Assembly: GCA_964522305.1 (NCBI GenBank)
Contig: CAZFVM010000053.1
Coordinates: 1-8,966, forward strand
DNA length: 8,966 bases
Direction of reading: 5' to 3'
DNA from: UBA1049 sp964522305
Lineage (GTDB): Bacteria; Bacillota; Clostridia; Oscillospirales; CAG-382
Made by a program: the position numbers and the translations under genes. Positions 6,639 through 8,966 of the stretch are shown here, in pieces (position 1 is the stretch's first letter; each line of letters starts with the position of its first letter). Under the pieces are notes generated by a model. The model was not told where the DNA came from, made no database searches, and was given only the letters and a program-made list of their open reading frames with translations.

Positions 6639-6697
6639 AATATGAACAATTAATAAATGTCCCAATCACCAATCAAAAACACAAAAAGAGGTAGCAA

Positions 6698-7663
6698 ATG
6701 CAGACACAAAACAAAGAAAGAATAGACCTAAACACATATATCGAAGATCAGGTGAGGGAGATACGCCGACGGGTCGGAGACAAGCGGGTATTGCTGGGGC
6801 TGTCCGGCGGTGTGGACTCCTCGGTGTGTGCCGCCCTATTGGCGAAGGCTATCCCCGGCAAGGTTATATGCATATATGTAGACCACGGACTTATGCGCAA
6901 AGGTGAGTCCGAGGAGATAGAGGCGGCATTCGCCGACAAAGACATCAACTTCGTCAAGGTCGACGCCTCCGAGCGGTTTTTGTCTTTGCTCAAAGGGGTA
7001 ACCGACCCGGAGCAAAAACGCAAGATTATAGGCACCGAGTTTGTCAGGGTGTTCGAGGAGCAGGCAAGGGAGTTTGGCAATATAGAGTTTCTTGCCCAGG
7101 GCACCATCCTCACGGATATAATGGAGTCCGGCACCGATGAGACCGCCCTGATTAAGAGCCACCACAATGTGGGCGGACTGCCGGAGATTATGGACTTTGA
7201 GGGGATAATAGAGCCCTTGAGCGGGCTTTACAAGCAAGAGGTCAGAGCAGCAGGCAAGGCGCTGGGGTTGCCGGCAGCGTTGATAGGCCGTCAACCCTTT
7301 CCGGGTCCGGGCCTGGCGATAAGAATAATCGGCGAAGTAACAAGAGAGAAGTGCGACATACTCAGAGAAGCCGACGCCATTGTCCGACAAGTGATAGGCA
7401 GACTTCGCAGACGGCCGGACCAATATTTTGCGGTGCTCACCGATATTAAGTCGGTAGGGGTAAAGAACGGCGCCAGGACCTATGAATACACCGCAGGGGT
7501 GCGGGCGGTAAGCAGCGAAGATTTCAAGAGCGCCGGGTTTGTACAGTTGCCATATAGAGCACTGCAAAGCATATCCACCCGCATAACCACCGAAGTTGCC
7601 GGCATCAACAGAGTAGTCTACGACATCACCGCCAAACCCCCCGCCACCATCGAGTGGGAGTGA
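6698..7663 (+). CDS. guaAb: GMP synthetase ATP-pyrophosphatase subunit, stand-alone (no glutaminase domain)
   Basis: This 321-residue protein corresponds to the synthetase half of GMP synthase, which adenylates XMP and replaces the adenylate with ammonia to form GMP. The PP-loop LGLSGGVDSSV is at residues 33-43, RQPFPGPGLAIR at 198-209, and the dimerisation-domain C-terminus ISTRITTEVAGINRVVYDITAKPPATIEWE is intact. Ordinary bacterial GuaA is about 515 residues with an N-terminal class I glutaminase domain of about 190 residues; none is present, and upstream lies only a promoter and divergent glnN. The ATG has AGAGGT 5 nt upstream and its own promoter, so this is a natural start rather than a broken gene. 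The split form is standard in archaea and also occurs in some bacteria. A separate glutaminase subunit would have to be encoded elsewhere, or free ammonia is used. The usual GTxYPDxIES segment reads GTILTDIMES here (135-144). Confidence 0.93.
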   Translation: MQTQNKERIDLNTYIEDQVREIRRRVGDKRVLLGLSGGVDSSVCAALLAKAIPGKVICIYVDHGLMRKGESEEIEAAFADKDINFVKVDASERFLSLLKGVTDPEQKRKIIGTEFVRVFEEQAREFGNIEFLAQGTILTDIMESGTDETALIKSHHNVGGLPEIMDFEGIIEPLSGLYKQEVRAAGKALGLPAALIGRQPFPGPGLAIRIIGEVTREKCDILREADAIVRQVIGRLRRRPDQYFAVLTDIKSVGVKNGARTYEYTAGVRAVSSEDFKSAGFVQLPYRALQSISTRITTEVAGINRVVYDITAKPPATIEWE

Positions 7664-7677
7664 TATAAGTAGATTTT

Positions 7678-7708
7678 AAGCCTTAGTTTTAGTGACTGGG
7701 GCTTTTAT
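7678..7708 (+). terminator. Terminator after the GMP synthetase gene
   Basis: AAGCCTTAGT (7678-7687) pairs with ACTGGGGCTT (7695-7704) as a 10-bp stem with two G-U wobbles and a 7-nt loop, followed by a run of T. It lies 15 bp after the stop codon. The T run is short, so efficiency may be moderate. Confidence 0.65.
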
Positions 7709-7751
7709 AGTGTCTCCTCTTGACCATATTTTATGGTTTCTATCGTTTCAA

Positions 7752-7823
7752 TCGTTTTGCAACGACTCTGCAATTATCGCTCCATATTGCGACGACTCGT
7801 GCAACGACAAGGTGATCGTTGCA
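7752..7823. repeat. Cluster of GCAACGA direct and inverted elements
   Basis: GCAACGA occurs at 7759-7765 and 7801-7807, a one-mismatch copy GCGACGA at 7789-7795, and the inverse TCGTTGC at 7816-7822. The first and second copies continue identically as ACTC. Within the cluster, TCGTT-TTGC-AACGA (7752-7765) and TGCAACGA-8 nt-TCGTTGCA (7800-7823) form inverted pairs. The cluster fills the region between the upstream terminator and the promoter of the AlbA_2 gene, as an operator array would. It is not a CRISPR array because copies are short and irregularly spaced. Confidence 0.55.
7800..7823. promoter_or_regulatory. 8-bp inverted repeat overlapping a -35 box, candidate operator
   Basis: TGCAACGA and TCGTTGCA are perfect inverse copies around an 8-bp spacer. 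The right arm overlaps the predicted -35 box at 7819-7824, so a bound protein would block transcription of the downstream gene. Autoregulation by that gene's product is an inference. Confidence 0.4.
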
Positions 7824-7847
7824 ATCTTGTTCGCGATGTGGTAATAT
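7819..7847 (+). promoter_or_regulatory. Predicted promoter of the AlbA_2/HATPase gene
   Basis: TTGCAA (7819-7824) and TAATAT (7842-7847) are 17 bp apart, each matching consensus at four of six positions. The position, about 47 bp before the chosen start codon, is suitable. Confidence 0.4.
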
Positions 7848-7853
7848 ATCTAA

Positions 7854-7873
7854 AGCTGTATATAGCTGTATAT
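7854..7873. repeat. Exact 10-bp tandem duplication in the AlbA_2 gene leader
   Basis: AGCTGTATAT is present twice head to tail, followed by further alternating TA. It lies between the predicted promoter and the ribosome binding site, so it would be in the mRNA leader. It may be a slippage product. Confidence 0.7.
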
Positions 7874-7880
7874 ATATGAA

Positions 7881-7889
7881 AAGAGGTGA
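7881..7889 (+). promoter_or_regulatory. Ribosome binding site setting a TTG start
   Basis: AAGAGGTGA is close to a full anti-16S match and lies at the right distance from TTG 7894. An in-frame ATG at 7876 lies before this site and has no purine-rich sequence upstream, so the TTG is preferred. Confidence 0.7.
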
Positions 7890-7893
7890 CATC

Positions 7894-8966
7894 TTGTACA
7901 AAGAAGAAGGCTTTAATATTGAACTGAAAGAAAAAATAACAGAGACTTTTCTAAAAACCGTTAGTGCTTTTGCCAACTATAATGATGGCAAAATTGTGTT
8001 TGGTGTAAACAATGCGGGAGGTATAGTCGGAGTAGACGCCGGAGACAATCAGCGACTAAAAATAGAAAACATGATAAATGATTCGATAGTACCGGTACCA
8101 AAATATAGTTTTGAGATAAAAAAGATTGTCGATAAGAACATAATAGTACTATCTGTTAATAAAGGAAAAGATACGCCTTATTATTACAAGGGAAAAACAT
8201 ATAAGAGATCAGATACATCAACCGTGGAGGTTGATAGATTCGAACTGAATAGATTGGTGCTGGGAGGTATAAATATGGATTATGAGGAAAAACCTTCTTT
8301 AAAAAAACTGTTAAATTTCACCTACTTAGAAAAATGTCTGAAAAAAGAAATTGGACTGGACAGCATTAGTTTAGACATTCTAAAAACACTAAAATTATAT
8401 AACAAAGAAGGTCATTATAATATCGCTGGAGAGTTGTTGTCTGATGAAAACGATATAAACTTTTCCGGTATAGATATAGTTAGATTTGGAGATAGCATTA
8501 ATCAAATTTTGGACAGGGAAACCCTGACCGGTAAATCGCTTTTGTGGCAATATGATAAATCATTAGACTTTTTTGAAAGATATTATCAATACGAAGAAAT
8601 CGAAGACTTTAATCGAATGAAGAAAGAGTTAATCCCTAAGGAAGCATTTCGAGAAGCTATAGCCAATGCTATAATTCATAGAGATTGGGATGTCAATTCA
8701 TACATTCAAATAGCTATGCACGCAGATAGGATAGAGATTATGTCTCCGGGAGGATTGCCGACAGGCATTTCAGAAGAAGAGTATATCCGTAAAAATATAT
8801 CAATTTTAAAAAATCCGATTATAGCTGGAGTCTTTTATAGATTAAACATAATAGAACAGTTTGGAACAGGAATCGAAAGAATAATAAAATCATATGAGAG
8901 TAGCATGGCCAAACCAAGCTTCGACATAAGTCATAACCACATAAGAATTGTATTACCCATATTACA
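7894..8966 (+). CDS. AlbA_2 / divergent HATPase (AAA_4) predicted transcriptional regulator, 3' end beyond the window
   Basis: The frame stays open for 357 codons to the window edge. Residues about 5-125 match the AlbA_2 (Schlafen-like) putative DNA-binding domain: ELKEK near 10-14, then FANYNDGKIVFGVNNAGGIVGVD (26-48) and YKRSDTSTVEVD (103-114). A C-terminal divergent HATPase_c_4 domain shows EAFREAIANAIIHRDW (250-265, an N-box with Glu254, Asn258, His262 and Asp264), DRIEIMSPGGLP (278-289) and EQFGTGIERI (321-330). Such proteins are widespread in Clostridia and generally annotated as transcriptional regulators, with few characterised and no target known here. The gene is clearly A+T-richer than its neighbours (16 of 60 bases G or C at 8281-8340, against 41 of 60 at 7261-7320 in the GMP synthetase gene), which suggests horizontal acquisition. 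A repeat-rich region and a candidate operator precede it. The frame probably ends soon after the window. Confidence 0.88.
   Translation, partial: MYKEEGFNIELKEKITETFLKTVSAFANYNDGKIVFGVNNAGGIVGVDAGDNQRLKIENMINDSIVPVPKYSFEIKKIVDKNIIVLSVNKGKDTPYYYKGKTYKRSDTSTVEVDRFELNRLVLGGINMDYEEKPSLKKLLNFTYLEKCLKKEIGLDSISLDILKTLKLYNKEGHYNIAGELLSDENDINFSGIDIVRFGDSINQILDRETLTGKSLLWQYDKSLDFFERYYQYEEIEDFNRMKKELIPKEAFREAIANAIIHRDWDVNSYIQIAMHADRIEIMSPGGLPTGISEEEYIRKNISILKNPIIAGVFYRLNIIEQFGTGIERIIKSYESSMAKPSFDISHNHIRIVLPIL

Noticed and set aside
6836..7567. 243-codon minus-strand ORF inside the GMP synthetase gene
   Set aside because: It is antisense to a gene with intact conserved motifs, its translation has no recognisable domain, and it lacks its own control signals.
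7752..7823. CRISPR array or plasmid-type iteron origin
   Set aside because: Copies are only 7-8 bp, spacing is irregular (30, 12 and 15 bp), and no cas or replication gene is in view.
7876..7893. In-frame ATG start for the AlbA_2 gene
   Set aside because: It lies upstream of the strong AAGAGGTGA site and has no purine-rich sequence before it; it cannot be excluded entirely.
7740..7976. 78-codon minus-strand ORF over the AlbA_2 promoter region
   Set aside because: It overlaps the start of the better-supported AlbA_2 gene, has no family resemblance, and its repetitive C-terminus merely reads the GCAACGA cluster.

Overview
The window looks like chromosomal DNA of an anaerobic clostridial Firmicute. 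The support is a class 1B (PyrK-dependent type) dihydroorotate dehydrogenase, a catalytic/regulatory PyrB+PyrI aspartate transcarbamoylase pair, a type III glutamine synthetase, a GerMN-domain protein (a domain common in spore-forming lineages), strong GGAGG-type ribosome binding sites and frequent TTG/GTG starts. Genus cannot be read from the sequence. No rRNA, tRNA, CRISPR array, transposase or classical riboswitch was seen.

Region 1 (1-3744, + strand) is the distal part of a de novo pyrimidine operon: pyrD (3' part only), pyrF, pyrE, pyrB and pyrI, tightly packed. A last gene encodes a probable family 6 uracil-DNA glycosylase-like (hypoxanthine-DNA) glycosylase, starting one base after the pyrI stop. 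Together the five pyr genes cover carbamoyl aspartate formation, dihydroorotate oxidation, OMP formation and decarboxylation to UMP. carAB, pyrC, pyrK and the promoter are not in view and may lie upstream.

Region 2 (3779-6586, - strand) holds a membrane-anchored GerMN protein and, upstream of it on the same strand, glnN, a 700-residue type III glutamine synthetase. A strong bidirectional terminator lies between them. glnN has a perfect-consensus promoter (TTGACA, 17 bp, TATAAT) and a leader of about 87 nt with a stable hairpin.

Region 3 (6610-7708, + strand) is a stand-alone GMP synthetase ATP-pyrophosphatase subunit that lacks the usual fused glutaminase domain. It has its own promoter, placed back to back with the glnN promoter, and is followed by a terminator. 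Glutamine production and a glutamine (or ammonia) consumer are therefore divergently transcribed from one 233-bp intergenic region.

Region 4 (7711-8966) is compositionally different (much more A+T) and looks accessory. It carries a cluster of direct and inverted GCAACGA elements, one inverted pair overlapping a predicted -35 box, then an exact 10-bp tandem duplication. These lead into the 5' part of a gene for an AlbA_2 plus divergent HATPase (AAA_4/Schlafen-like) predicted transcriptional regulator that runs off the window.

Most of the window is well-understood housekeeping metabolism. The parts most worth a second look are the unfused GMP synthetase subunit and its divergent pairing with glnN, the glnN leader hairpin, the repeat-rich control region of the AlbA_2 gene, and the DNA glycosylase attached to the pyrimidine operon.
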